From the NCBI GenBank assembly GCA_016715205.1, contig JADKBC010000049.1, positions 62,001 through 126,000 on the forward strand: DNA of 64,000 nucleotides, read 5' to 3'. Source of the DNA: Holophaga sp. (GTDB taxonomy: Bacteria; Acidobacteriota; Holophagae; Holophagales; Holophagaceae). The notes beneath the pieces are model-generated. The model ran no database searches. It was not told the origin of the DNA and saw only the letters and a list, made by a program, of their open reading frames with translations. Position 1 is the stretch's first letter, and each line of letters begins with the position of its first letter. This document shows, one piece after another, positions 8,300 through 17,161 of the stretch. A program made the translations under genes and the position numbers.

Positions 8300-8574
8300 C
8301 CAAGATCTTTGAAGTCATTCGCAAGCCCCTCCTCACCGAGAAGGGCCAGATCCTCCGCGAGAACAACATCCAGGTTTTCGAGGTCGCCCTTTGGGCCTCC
8401 AAGCACCAGATCAAGGAAGCCGCGGAACTTCTGCTCCAGGCCAAGGTGAAGTCCATCCGCACCGTCCGTATCCCTTCCAAAGCGAAGCGACTCGGCCGAT
8501 GGGTGGGTTCCACCAGCGCCATGAAAAAGGCCTATGTTGAGCTCGCCGAGGGTTTCGCCCCGGCTGCCGAATAG
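8296..8574 (+). CDS. rplW: 50S ribosomal protein L23
   Basis: 92 residues with the L23 pattern: IRKPLLTEKG near the N-terminus and RIPSKAKRLGRWVGSTSAMKKAYV near the C-terminus. It sits at the tunnel exit and docks trigger factor and SRP. The start overlaps the rplD stop by four bases (ATGA), implying translational coupling. Confidence 0.96.
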   Translation: MTKIFEVIRKPLLTEKGQILRENNIQVFEVALWASKHQIKEAAELLLQAKVKSIRTVRIPSKAKRLGRWVGSTSAMKKAYVELAEGFAPAAE

Positions 8575-8648
8575 TTGACCTTTCGTTTTAACCCCGCGGA
8601 CGGACAAGGCCTTGCCACTATCGCCCGCACACTAGGCAAGAGGAACCC

Positions 8649-9470
<822 letters not shown>

Positions 9471-9481
9471 GAGAGGATGCT

Positions 9482-9766
9482 ATGGCACGTTCGCTTAAAA
9501 AAGGTCCTTTCATTGACGGCCACCTGCAGAAGAAGGTCGACACCGCGCTTGCCACCATGGACAAGCGGGTCATCAAGACCTGGTCCCGCCGGTCCACCGT
9601 CCTGCCGCAGATGATCGGGATGACCATCGCCGTCCACAACGGCAACAAGTTCATCCCTGTCTATGTCACCGACAATATGGTCGGTCACAAACTGGGGGAG
9701 TTCTCCCAAACCCGCACCTTCAAGGGGCACGCCGGCAAGTCCGACGCCAAGGCGAAGGGGAAGTAA
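9482..9766 (+). CDS. rpsS: 30S ribosomal protein S19
   Basis: 94 residues, MARSLKKGPFIDGHLQKKV to the basic tail SDAKAKGK, the standard S19 length. It contains the TWSRRSTVLPQMIG segment and GHKLGEF. S19 pairs with S13 in the 30S head. ATG 9482 has GAGAGGATGCT before it; the frame extends upstream through rplB but is not family-like there. Confidence 0.96.
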   Translation: MARSLKKGPFIDGHLQKKVDTALATMDKRVIKTWSRRSTVLPQMIGMTIAVHNGNKFIPVYVTDNMVGHKLGEFSQTRTFKGHAGKSDAKAKGK

Positions 9767-9767
9767 C

Positions 9768-10115
9768 ATGTCTGAAATCGTATCCAGTGCCACCATCCGC
9801 CACCTGCGCGGATCCGCCCAGAAGGCCCGTCTTGTGGTCGATCTGATTCGCGGCAAGCATGTGGGCGAGGCCCAGTGGGTTCTGGCCAGCACCAAGAAGT
9901 ACGCTGCTGCCCCCATCAAGAAGCTGCTTGACTCTGCCATCGCCAATGCCATCGACAAGGACGCCAGCGTGAACCCCGACGAGCTGATCGTCCGCACGGT
10001 TTTCGTGGATGAGGGCTTCCGCATGAAACGGGTGCGCCCCGCACCCATGGGCCGCGCCTACCGGGTGCAGAAACGCACCTGCCACGTCACTGTGCAGCTC
10101 GGTCGGGAGGAGTAG
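9768..10115 (+). CDS. rplV: 50S ribosomal protein L22
   Basis: 115 residues with the L22 hallmarks RGSAQKARLVVDLIRGK and the tunnel-lining hairpin ending MKRVRPAPMGRAYRVQKRT. It begins one base after the rpsS stop, with AAGGGGAAG as ribosome-binding site. Changes in the hairpin region confer macrolide resistance in other bacteria; the visible sequence looks ordinary. Confidence 0.96.
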   Translation: MSEIVSSATIRHLRGSAQKARLVVDLIRGKHVGEAQWVLASTKKYAAAPIKKLLDSAIANAIDKDASVNPDELIVRTVFVDEGFRMKRVRPAPMGRAYRVQKRTCHVTVQLGREE

Positions 10116-10117
10116 TC

Positions 10118-10765
10118 ATGGGTCAAAAAGTCCATCCGTACGGCTTCCGCGTCATTTTTACCAAAAATTGGAAGAGCAAGTGGTACGCGAAGCGTGATTA
10201 CGCGTCCCTGCTCCACGAAGATCTCAAGCTCCGCAAAGAGCTGAAGGCCCAGCTCCATGGTCTCAACGCCATGGTGTCCAAGATCGACATCGAACGTGCC
10301 GCCGATAAGGTCACCGTCCGCATCTTCACCGCTCGTCCCGGCATCGTCATCGGCCGCAAGGGCGCTGAAATCGACAAGCTGCGCGAGGATCTCCAGGCCC
10401 GCCTGAAGCGCCCCGTCAGCGTCGACATTCAAGAAATCAAGAAGCCCGAAATCGACGCCCAGCTTGTCGCCGAGGGTGTTGCCCAGCAGCTCGAGCGTCG
10501 CATCGCCTTCCGCCGCGCCATGCGCAAAGCTGAAGAAGCCGCGATCCGTTTCGGCGCCAAGGGTTTCAAGATCAAGGTTTCGGGCCGACTGAATGGCGCC
10601 GAAATCGCTCGGACTGAGGACTACCTCTCCGGCCAGATGCCCCTACAGACCATCCGCGCCAACGTCGAATACGGCTTCGCTGAAGCCCACACGACCTACG
10701 GCATCATCGGCATCAAGGTCTGGGTCAACCTGGGTGAAGCGGCCCTCGAAACCGTGAAGCGCTGA
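10118..10765 (+). CDS. rpsC: 30S ribosomal protein S3
   Basis: 215 residues starting MGQKVHPYGFRVIFTKNWKS. The N-terminal KH domain shows GIVIGRKGAEIDKLREDL; the C-terminal domain ends GIIGIKVWVNLGEA. It is part of the mRNA entry tunnel and helicase. The start lies two bases after the rplV stop with GGGAGG in the rplV end, implying coupling. Confidence 0.97.
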   Translation: MGQKVHPYGFRVIFTKNWKSKWYAKRDYASLLHEDLKLRKELKAQLHGLNAMVSKIDIERAADKVTVRIFTARPGIVIGRKGAEIDKLREDLQARLKRPVSVDIQEIKKPEIDAQLVAEGVAQQLERRIAFRRAMRKAEEAAIRFGAKGFKIKVSGRLNGAEIARTEDYLSGQMPLQTIRANVEYGFAEAHTTYGIIGIKVWVNLGEAALETVKR

Positions 10766-10774
10766 GGTGAACCC

Positions 10775-11194
10775 ATGTTGATGCCGAATAAAGTCAAGCA
10801 CCGGAAAATCATGAAGGGCCGCACCCGCGGCGTCGCCACCCGTGGCAACGAACTCTCCTTCGGCGATTACGGACTCAAGGCGCTCGAACACGCCTGGGTC
10901 ACCAACCGTCAGATCGAGGCCGCTCGTATTGCCATGACCCGCCACATCAAGCGTGGTGGTCGGATCTGGATCCGCATCTTCCCCGATAAGCCCACCACCA
11001 GCAAGCCCGCTGAAACCCGCATGGGTTCCGGCAAAGGCGCGCCGGACGGCTGGGTCGCCGTGGTTCGGCCCGGCAAGATCCTTTTCGAAATGGAAGGCGT
11101 GGACGAGGAGACCGCTCGCGAAGCCCTTCGCCTCGCCCAGATGAAGCTCTGCGTGGCCTCCGACTTCATCTCTCGTACGCCGCCGGAAGAGTGA
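10775..11194 (+). CDS. rplP: 50S ribosomal protein L16
   Basis: 139 residues, starting MLMPNKVKHRKIMKGRTRG and containing the R-P-x-T segment FPDKPTTSKPAETRMGSGKGAP. It organises the A-site side of the 50S subunit. GAGGTGAACCC precedes ATG 10775. Length and order (rpsC-rplP-rpmC) are the bacterial standard. Confidence 0.96.
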   Translation: MLMPNKVKHRKIMKGRTRGVATRGNELSFGDYGLKALEHAWVTNRQIEAARIAMTRHIKRGGRIWIRIFPDKPTTSKPAETRMGSGKGAPDGWVAVVRPGKILFEMEGVDEETAREALRLAQMKLCVASDFISRTPPEE

Positions 11195-11204
11195 GAGGAT
11201 CGAG

Positions 11205-11405
11205 ATGAACAAGAAAAACCCATTCAGCGAACTAGCTGGCAAGAACATTGAGGAACTCGCGCAGTTGGAGGCCGATTTGGCCGCCAAGCGGTTCACCCTC
11301 CGCTTCCAGCATGCCGTGGGCCAGGTGGAAAACACCGCCGAGATCCGGAAAACACGCCGCGAACTCGCCCGCGTCAAGACCGCGCTCAAGATGAAGTTGG
11401 CGTGA
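11205..11405 (+). CDS. rpmC: 50S ribosomal protein L29
   Basis: 66 residues, a two-helix protein with the L29 pattern KNIEELAQLEADLAAKRFTLRFQ and IRKTRRELARVKT. It lies beside L23 at the tunnel exit. GAGAGGATCGAG precedes ATG 11205. The N-terminus MNKKNPFSELAGK is a few residues longer than in many species. Confidence 0.95.
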   Translation: MNKKNPFSELAGKNIEELAQLEADLAAKRFTLRFQHAVGQVENTAEIRKTRRELARVKTALKMKLA

Positions 11406-11413
11406 GGTAGACC

Positions 11414-11671
11414 ATGAGCCTAGAACAGAAAATGATCCGCAGCGGCATCGTGGTATCCAACAAGGCCGATAAGACGGTCGTGGTCCGGGTGGAACGCAAG
11501 TTCCAGCACCCGCTCTACAGCCGCACGGTAAAACAGAGCAAGAAATTCATGGCTCACGACGAGACCAACGCCTGCCAGATCGGCGATGTGGTCAAGATCG
11601 TAGAGTCGCGGCCCCTGTCCAAGCGCAAGCGCTGGACGGTCCTTGAGATCGTCCAGAAAGCCGGCGAGTAA
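11414..11671 (+). CDS. rpsQ: 30S ribosomal protein S17
   Basis: 85 residues with the OB-fold S17 pattern: GIVVSNKADKTVVVRVERK, HPLYSRTVKQSKKF and the C-terminal ESRPLSKRKRW. It binds 16S rRNA early in assembly. GTGAGGTAGACC precedes ATG 11414, eight bases after rpmC. Confidence 0.96.
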   Translation: MSLEQKMIRSGIVVSNKADKTVVVRVERKFQHPLYSRTVKQSKKFMAHDETNACQIGDVVKIVESRPLSKRKRWTVLEIVQKAGE

Positions 11672-11680
11672 GGAGGCGAC

Positions 11681-12049
11681 ATGATTCAGATGGGAACCAT
11701 GCTCACGGTAGCCGATAATTCCGGCGCCAAGAAAATCTGCTGCATCCTGCCGCTTGGCGGCGGGGTGGGCCGAATCGCTCAAATCGGCGATGTCATCACT
11801 GCCTCCGTCAAGGAAGCCATTCCGGGCGGCACCGTCAAGAAAAAGGCTGTCGTGCAGGCCGTCATCGTGCGGCAGCGCAAAGCTTTCCGCCGCAAGGACG
11901 GCTCCTACATCCGCTTCGACGAGAACGCTGCCGTCATCATCAAGAAGGATGGCGAACCGGTCGGCACTCGCGTGTTCGGCCCCGTGGCCCGCGAACTCCG
12001 CGAACGGAAGTACATGAAGATCGTCTCCCTCGCCCCTGAGGTGCTGTGA
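11681..12049 (+). CDS. rplN: 50S ribosomal protein L14
   Basis: 122 residues, exactly the usual L14 length. It starts MIQMGTMLTVADNSGAKKI and contains AVIVRQRKAFRRKDGSYIRFDENA and GTRVFGPVARELRE. It contributes to an intersubunit bridge and binds the RsfS silencing factor in other bacteria. AAGGAGGCGAC precedes the start. First gene of the spc section. Confidence 0.97.
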   Translation: MIQMGTMLTVADNSGAKKICCILPLGGGVGRIAQIGDVITASVKEAIPGGTVKKKAVVQAVIVRQRKAFRRKDGSYIRFDENAAVIIKKDGEPVGTRVFGPVARELRERKYMKIVSLAPEVL

Positions 12050-12333
12050 TGGATAAGCCAGTCAAGATGAAACTCAAAAAGGGTGACGAGGTCCTCGTCA
12101 TCGCCGGCAAGGACCGCGGCAAGCGTGGCCAGATCCTGAAAGTCAGCCCCACCAATAACCGGGTGATCGTGGCGGGCATCAACATGATCAAGAAGGCCAC
12201 CAAGCCCAATCCCCAGACGGGCGCTGAGGGCGGCATCGTCACCAAGGAAGCCTCCATTCATGCCTCCAATGTGATGCTGGTGGACCCCGCGACCCAGAAG
12301 CCCACGCGCAAGCGTCCGGTCTTGGCCGTTTAA
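12049..12333 (+). CDS. rplX: 50S ribosomal protein L24
   Basis: 94 residues with the KOW motif KKGDEVLVIAGKDRGKRGQI and GGIVTKEASIHASNVMLV. The ATG at 12049 shares its A with the rplN stop TGA (TGATG), so the two are translationally coupled; an in-frame GTG three bases earlier is less likely. Two hairpins follow before rplE. Confidence 0.95.
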   Translation: MDKPVKMKLKKGDEVLVIAGKDRGKRGQILKVSPTNNRVIVAGINMIKKATKPNPQTGAEGGIVTKEASIHASNVMLVDPATQKPTRKRPVLAV

Positions 12334-12348
12334 ATCGCTTCGCGATTT
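12332..12348 (+). other. Small hairpin at the rplX stop codon
   Basis: A 7-bp stem AAATCGC / GCGATTT with loop TTC overlaps the rplX stop codon and is followed by TGGTAATTG. It could be an attenuator or RNA-processing site. Confidence 0.4.
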
Positions 12349-12369
12349 TGGTAATTGTGAGAGAATGAT

Positions 12370-12401
12370 CGTTCCGCCGATGGATCGCTGTCGGCGGAAC
12401 G
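12370..12401 (+). promoter_or_regulatory. Hairpin in the rplX-rplE leader, candidate S8-type or attenuator site
   Basis: An 11-bp stem CGTTCCGCCGA / TCGGCGGAACG with a 10-base loop lies in an unusually long 175-base gap inside the spc operon. In E. coli the S8 repressor binds mRNA at this same gene junction, so a regulatory role is plausible; the S8-site sequence itself is not demonstrated. Confidence 0.45.
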
Positions 12402-12508
12402 CTTGAAAACCTGAGGTTGAAAGGAAACGGGCCGGATCGCCGGTACCCAAGCCCTTTCGCTCTCCCGAACCCGCAGGGCGTAGTCGCCCCCCGGAAATGG
12501 AGGAAAGA

Positions 12509-13063
12509 ATGCCTACCAATGCGGAGCCTCGCATCAAGGCTCGCTATCGCACCGAAGTGGTGTCGAAGCTGAAAGAAGAGTTCGCGTATACCAGCACCAT
12601 GCAGGTGCCGCGGCTCCAGAAGATCGTCATCAACATGGGCGTTGGCGATGCCATCCAGAACATCAAGACCCTGGATGTCGCCGTCGAAGAGCTCACCGCG
12701 ATCGTTGGCCAGAAGCCGGTGATCCGGAAGGCCAAGAAGAGCGTCGCCCAGTTCAAGCTGCGCGCCGGCATGCCCATCGCCTGCATGGTCACCCTGCGTG
12801 GCGAGCGGATGTGGGAATTCTTCGATCGCCTGGTCAGCCTGTCCCTGCCGCGCGTTCGTGATTTCCGCGGTGTGCCCACCAAATCCTTCGATGGCCGCGG
12901 CAACTACACGCTGGGTCTCAAGGATCAGCTGATCTTTCAGGAAATCGACTACTCGAAGGTCGAAAAGATCAAGGGCATGAACGTGACCTTTGTGACCAGC
13001 GCTCCCACCGATGCCGAGGCCCGGGCCATGCTCGCCCACCTCGGGATGCCCTTCCGCAAGTAG
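12509..13063 (+). CDS. rplE: 50S ribosomal protein L5
   Basis: 184 residues. It contains PRLQKIVINMGVGDA, the 5S-rRNA contact region KLRAGMPIACMVTLRG and the DFRGVPTKSFDGRGNYTLGLKDQ block typical of L5. The ATG at 12509 has GGAGGAAAG upstream; an earlier in-frame ATG adds MEER and sits on the ribosome-binding site, so is rejected. It begins a second translational unit after the long gap. Confidence 0.96.
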   Translation: MPTNAEPRIKARYRTEVVSKLKEEFAYTSTMQVPRLQKIVINMGVGDAIQNIKTLDVAVEELTAIVGQKPVIRKAKKSVAQFKLRAGMPIACMVTLRGERMWEFFDRLVSLSLPRVRDFRGVPTKSFDGRGNYTLGLKDQLIFQEIDYSKVEKIKGMNVTFVTSAPTDAEARAMLAHLGMPFRK

Positions 13064-13075
13064 TCAGGAGAATCC

Positions 13076-13261
13076 ATGGCTCGCATCGCGAAGATTTATA
13101 AAGACGCTTCTAAGCCCAAGTTCTCAACCCAGCACCGTAATCGCTGCAAGGTGTGCGGTCGTCCCCGGGGCTACATGCGCAAGTTCGAACTCTGTCGTCT
13201 TTGCTTCCGGAAGCACGCCCTCGCCGGCGAACTTCCCGGGGTTCAGAAGTCCTCCTGGTAA
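13076..13261 (+). CDS. rpsN: 30S ribosomal protein S14, type Z (zinc-binding)
   Basis: 61 residues, the short C+ form. Two CXXC pairs (CKVC and CRLC) bind zinc, and GRPRGYMRKFELCRLCFR is diagnostic. The longer zinc-free paralogue is not in this window. AGGAGAATCC precedes ATG 13076. It sits at the canonical place between rplE and rpsH. Confidence 0.97.
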   Translation: MARIAKIYKDASKPKFSTQHRNRCKVCGRPRGYMRKFELCRLCFRKHALAGELPGVQKSSW

Positions 13262-13273
13262 GAAGAGGAAACC

Positions 13274-13669
13274 ATGCACACCGATCCCATTGCTGATTAC
13301 CTCACCCGCGTTCGCAACGGCATCATGGCCGGTCACGACGCCGTGGTGGTGCCCGCTTCCAAGATGAAAGCGCGCCTCTCCGCCATCCTCAAGCAGGAAG
13401 GCTACATCCACGGCTACAAGAGCGTGGAGCATGATGGCCGCGATTACATCGTGGTAAGCCTGAAGTACGTGAAGGGCGGCGAGTCCGTCATCCACGGCCT
13501 CAAGCGCATCTCCAGCCCCGGCCTTCGTGTTTATGTTGGCGCCGACGAAATCGTCGATGTCAACGGCGGTCTCGGTATCGCCATCCTCACTACCCCTAAG
13601 GGTCTGCTGACGGGCAAAGATGCTCGCAAGCAGAACGTGGGTGGCGAGATCCTCGCGCACGTTTGGTAG
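13274..13669 (+). CDS. rpsH: 30S ribosomal protein S8
   Basis: 131 residues starting MHTDPIADYLTRVRNGIMAG and ending with the family pattern GLGIAILTTPKGLLTGKDARKQNVGGEIL. It binds the central domain of 16S rRNA and in E. coli represses the spc operon by binding mRNA near rplE. AGAAGAGGAAACC precedes ATG 13274. Confidence 0.96.
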   Translation: MHTDPIADYLTRVRNGIMAGHDAVVVPASKMKARLSAILKQEGYIHGYKSVEHDGRDYIVVSLKYVKGGESVIHGLKRISSPGLRVYVGADEIVDVNGGLGIAILTTPKGLLTGKDARKQNVGGEILAHVW

Positions 13670-13702
13670 TTCTCCGCTCAACCCGATTCAAAGGATTCAA
13701 TC

Positions 13703-14240
13703 ATGTCTCGCATCGGAAAAAAGCCCGTGACGCTGCCGAAAGGCGTCAAAGTCACAGTCAACGGGGCTGAGGCCGTCGTCGAAGGCGCCAAGGGCACCCT
13801 GTTGTGCCCGGTTCCCCAGGGAATCACGCTCGACGTTCAGGCCGATTCCATCAACCTGCTCCGCGCCAACGAGGAGGCCCAGACTCGGGCCTTCCACGGT
13901 CTGACCCGCGCCCTGCTCCAGAACGCCGTCACGGGTGTCACTGAGGGTTGGAAGAAGGAACTGGACATCGTGGGCGTCGGCTACAAGGCCGCCATGGAAG
14001 GTACCAAGCTTCGTCTCGACCTTGGTTTCAGCCACCCCATCTTCTACGACGCCCCCGATGGCATTGTCATCGCCGTCGAGAAGAACACCCACGTCATCGT
14101 CACCGGTCACGACCGGCAGGTGGTGGGACAGGTGGCCGCCGACATCCGGAAGTTCCGCAAGCCGGAGCCCTACCAAGGGCAAGGGCGTCCAATACACCGG
14201 CGAAGTCATCCGCCGCAAGGCCGGCAAGACTGGGAAGTAG
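13703..14240 (+). CDS. rplF: 50S ribosomal protein L6, apparent +1-base frameshift near the 3' end
   Basis: Residues 1-157 read as normal L6 (MSRIGKKPVTLPKGVKVTVN ... DIRKFRKPEPY). At 14171-14176 the bases TACCAA contain one extra C: the frame then reads non-family sequence to 14257, while the neighbouring frame gives the expected KGKGVQYTGEVIRRKAGKTGK and stops at 14240. Removing one C at 14173/14174 restores a full L6 of about 178 residues and places its stop nine bases before rplR. L6 is essential in most bacteria, so a base-calling error is likelier than a true mutation. Confidence 0.85.
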
Positions 14241-14249
14241 GGAGAAACC

Positions 14250-14612
14250 ATGGCTAACGATATCAAGGTTCGTCGCCAAAAGACGAAGACCCGCATTCGG
14301 GGTCGCATTTCGGGAACTCCCGAACGTCCACGTCTCACCATCTACAAGAGCCTGAAGCGCATTTACGTTCAGGCCGTGGATGACACGAAGGGTGTTACGG
14401 TTGCGACCGCCTCCAGCCTGGAAAAGGGCACGCGTGATCAATTGAAGAATGGCGCCAACATCGAGGCCGCGAAGGTCGTCGGTGCCAGCATCGCCGCTCG
14501 GCTCAAAGAGCAGGGCATCACGGCGGTGGTCTTTGATCGCAATGGCTACGTCTATCACGGCCGCGTCAAGGCGCTGGCTGACAGCGCCCGGGCCGCCGGG
14601 TTGCAGTTCTGA
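14250..14612 (+). CDS. rplR: 50S ribosomal protein L18
   Basis: 120 residues, with RLTIYKSLKRIYVQAVDD and the C-terminal VVFDRNGYVYHGRVKALADSARAAGL, both typical for the 5S-rRNA-binding L18. GGGAGAAACC precedes ATG 14250. The uncorrected rplF frame would overlap it; the corrected one does not. Confidence 0.96.
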   Translation: MANDIKVRRQKTKTRIRGRISGTPERPRLTIYKSLKRIYVQAVDDTKGVTVATASSLEKGTRDQLKNGANIEAAKVVGASIAARLKEQGITAVVFDRNGYVYHGRVKALADSARAAGLQF

Positions 14613-14622
14613 GGGGGGTCTC

Positions 14623-15138
14623 ATGTCCGTAGAAATGAAGAACAACGCCGAGACCTCACAACAGGGCGAATTCAAGGATCAGGTCATCTATGTCGGTCGT
14701 GTCACCAAGGTGGTGAAGGGCGGCAAGAACTTTTCCTTCTCCGCACTGGTTGTCGTGGGCGACGGCCGAGGCAAGGTTGGATTCGGCCTTGGCAAGGCGC
14801 TCGAAGTGCCTTCTGCCATCAAGAAGGGCATCGAAGCCGCCAAGCGCAACATGACCAAAGTGCCTGTCACGCCTAACGGTTCCATTCCCCACCCCATCAC
14901 GGGCCGGTTTGGTTCGGGTTCCGTGCTGATGAAGCCGGCCCCCGCGGGCACCGGCGTGATCGCCGGCGCCACGGTGCGTGCCGTCATGGAAGCCGCTGGT
15001 ATCAACAACGTGCTCACCAAGAGCCTGGGCTCCTCCAATCCGCACAACGTGGTTCGCGCCACCTTCGCGGGTTTCAAGGGCCTGATGGATCCTTACACGG
15101 TCATGACCAACCGTGGCATCGACCAGGCGGAGGCCTAA
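14623..15138 (+). CDS. rpsE: 30S ribosomal protein S5
   Basis: 171 residues. The dsRNA-binding-like domain shows VGRVTKVVKGGKNFSFSALVV and GRGKVGFGLGKALEVPSAIKKG, and the C-terminal domain has GSVLMKPAPAGTGVIAGATVRAVMEAAGI. It contributes to decoding fidelity. GAGGGGGGTCTC precedes ATG 14623; the longer frame upstream is in rplR. Confidence 0.96.
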   Translation: MSVEMKNNAETSQQGEFKDQVIYVGRVTKVVKGGKNFSFSALVVVGDGRGKVGFGLGKALEVPSAIKKGIEAAKRNMTKVPVTPNGSIPHPITGRFGSGSVLMKPAPAGTGVIAGATVRAVMEAAGINNVLTKSLGSSNPHNVVRATFAGFKGLMDPYTVMTNRGIDQAEA

Positions 15139-15139
15139 C

Positions 15140-15337
15140 ATGTCCAACCTGATCGGAAAGCAAGTCGTCATCAAGCTCATCCGCTCCACCATCTGCACCA
15201 CGCCCAAGCACCGGGCATTCGCGCAGACCCTGGGGCTCAAGAAGGTGGGAGACACCCGTCAGTGCGAGTACACCCCGAATGTGCATGGCATGGTCAAGCT
15301 CATTCCGCACCTCGTCGCCGTGTCGGTCAAGGAGTAG
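15140..15337 (+). CDS. rpmD: 50S ribosomal protein L30
   Basis: 65 residues with KLIRSTICTTPKHRAFAQTLGLKK and the basic/aromatic pattern of bacterial L30. The start overlaps the end of rpsE by one base after GGCGGAGGCCTA, so translation is coupled. L30 is often missing in bacteria; here it is retained at its usual place. Confidence 0.93.
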   Translation: MSNLIGKQVVIKLIRSTICTTPKHRAFAQTLGLKKVGDTRQCEYTPNVHGMVKLIPHLVAVSVKE

Positions 15338-15340
15338 GCC

Positions 15341-15802
15341 ATGAAGCTCAATGAACTCAAGCCCGCAGAGGGTGCTGTAAAGAATCGCAAGCGCGTTGGC
15401 CGTGGCCCCGGGTCCGGCACAGGTAAGACTTCCGGTGCTGGCGAAAAGGGTCAGAAATCCCGCCGTGGCTACAGTGGCAAGCGCGGTTTTGAGGGTGGCC
15501 AGATGCCGCTGCATCGTCGTCTCCCCAAGCGCGGCTTCACCAATGTCCATGCCGCCATCAGCAAAGAGATTGGTTTGGAGGTCATCTCCAACAATTTCCA
15601 GGATGGTGAAACCGTCAGTCTTTCGACCTTGCGCGACAAGAAACTCATCAACTCGAGCATCAAGAAGATCATCGTCCTTGCCTCTGGCGAACTGAGCCTG
15701 AAGGTCAACGTGGTGGCCGATCGTGTCACCAAGGGCGCTCGGGAAGCGATCCTCGCCAAGGGCGGCACCATTGAAGAACCTGCTGCCAAGCCGGTTCAGT
15801 AA
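15341..15802 (+). CDS. rplO: 50S ribosomal protein L15
   Basis: 153 residues. The glycine-rich N-terminal extension KRVGRGPGSGTGKTSGAGEKGQKSR-type segment (residues about 18-42) and the FEGGQMPLHRRLPKRGF motif identify L15. The C-terminal globular part ends in an Ala/Pro/Lys tail. The start is four bases after rpmD with AAGGAGTAGGCC. Confidence 0.96.
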   Translation: MKLNELKPAEGAVKNRKRVGRGPGSGTGKTSGAGEKGQKSRRGYSGKRGFEGGQMPLHRRLPKRGFTNVHAAISKEIGLEVISNNFQDGETVSLSTLRDKKLINSSIKKIIVLASGELSLKVNVVADRVTKGAREAILAKGGTIEEPAAKPVQ

Positions 15803-15814
15803 GGTCGAGTCCTG

Positions 15815-17161
15815 ATGGAACGCCTCCGCCAGTTGTTTTCCAACCCCGAGCTTCGCAAGCGCTTGATTTTCACGCTCGTGATGCTGTTGATCTACCGTCT
15901 CGGCGTGCACGTGGCTGTGCCCGGTGTGAACACGGAGATGCTGGCCAAGAACCTCGGCAAAGCCGGAGATCTCCTGAACGTTGTGGATCTTTTCTCAGGC
16001 GGCGCATTTAAAAAGTTTTCCGTGTTTGCCCTTGGCATCACGCCCTACATCACTGCCAGCATCGTCTTGCAGTTGATGGGCGCGGTGGTTCCCACCCTGG
16101 AAAACCTCCAGAAGAAGGAAGGTGAAGCGGGCCGCCAGAAGATCAATCAGTGGACTCGTTTCCTGACCGTAGGTTTGGCCTTTGCCCAAGGGTTTGGCAT
16201 CGCCTCCCTGGCGCAGGGACTTGGCCCCGATGTGGTGGTGAATCCCGGTATTGGTTTCAAGCTTATGTGCGCCTTTACCCTCGCCACCGGCACCATTTTT
16301 GTCATGTGGATCGGCGAACAGATTACCGAACGCGGCGTGGGCAATGGCATTTCCCTGTTGATCTTCGCAGGCATTGTGGCAGGGTTGCCGAAGGCTATTC
16401 AGACCCTGAGCGCCATGTTCCGGGATTCCATTCTGCAAAAGGGAAACGTGGCCCCTCCGGGCGTGTTCTTCCTCCTGATCGCCGCCATGGTGGCTGTGCT
16501 GTTGGCCGTGGTGCTTGTGGAAAACGCCTATCGGCGGATCCCCATCCATTACGCCCGACGCACCGATTCTTCCCGCATGGCCAGTCAGCGTAGTTCCTAC
16601 CTGCCGCTTAAGGTCAACACGGCCGGCGTCATGCCCGTCATTTTCGCCAGCTCGGTGATCTTTTTCCCCGCCACCATTGCCCAGTTTACGAAATGGGATT
16701 GGCTTGCCAAGGCTGCCAGCTATATCAGTCCCCAAACACACTTCTGGTACTACTCGCTGATCTTTGTCGTCACCGTAGTTTTCTTCGCCTTCTTCTATAC
16801 CAGCATCGTTTTCAACCCCGATGAAACCGCCGACAACATGAAGCGGTCGGGTGGTTACATTCCTGGTATTCGGCCCGGCAAAGAAACCAGCGTATACATG
16901 GATGGCGTGCTCTCCAAGTTGACCTTTGTGGGTGCGGTCTACCTCGCGGCAGTCTCCATCGTGCCCTTGCTTATTCTCAACAACATGCCTGGCCTCAATT
17001 TCTACTTCGGTGGCACCTCGCTGCTGATCGTTGTTGGGGTGGCTATGGATACGGTTTCCCAGATCGATAGCTACCAGGTGATGCATCACTATGACGGTTT
17101 CCTGGAGCAGGGTCGAGTTCGCGGTGGGCGCATGGCCCGCGCGGAAGGGAAAGCGCAATGA
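15815..17161 (+). CDS. secY: Preprotein translocase subunit SecY
   Basis: 448 residues with about ten hydrophobic segments. It begins MERLRQLFSNPELRKRLIFT, has the plug region LLNVVDLFSGGAFKKFSVFALGI-type sequence near residues 52-75, and the cytoplasmic-loop block GYIPGIRPGKET. It forms the protein-conducting channel with SecE and SecG, which are elsewhere. AAGGTCGAGTCCTG precedes ATG 15815. It overlaps adk by four bases. Confidence 0.97.
   Translation: MERLRQLFSNPELRKRLIFTLVMLLIYRLGVHVAVPGVNTEMLAKNLGKAGDLLNVVDLFSGGAFKKFSVFALGITPYITASIVLQLMGAVVPTLENLQKKEGEAGRQKINQWTRFLTVGLAFAQGFGIASLAQGLGPDVVVNPGIGFKLMCAFTLATGTIFVMWIGEQITERGVGNGISLLIFAGIVAGLPKAIQTLSAMFRDSILQKGNVAPPGVFFLLIAAMVAVLLAVVLVENAYRRIPIHYARRTDSSRMASQRSSYLPLKVNTAGVMPVIFASSVIFFPATIAQFTKWDWLAKAASYISPQTHFWYYSLIFVVTVVFFAFFYTSIVFNPDETADNMKRSGGYIPGIRPGKETSVYMDGVLSKLTFVGAVYLAAVSIVPLLILNNMPGLNFYFGGTSLLIVVGVAMDTVSQIDSYQVMHHYDGFLEQGRVRGGRMARAEGKAQ

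Noticed and set aside
14165..14257. Programmed +1 frameshifting as the explanation for rplF
   Set aside because: The site TACCAA has no recognisable slippery or pausing signal, L6 is not known to use recoding, and two other genes in the window show the same kind of one-base insertion.
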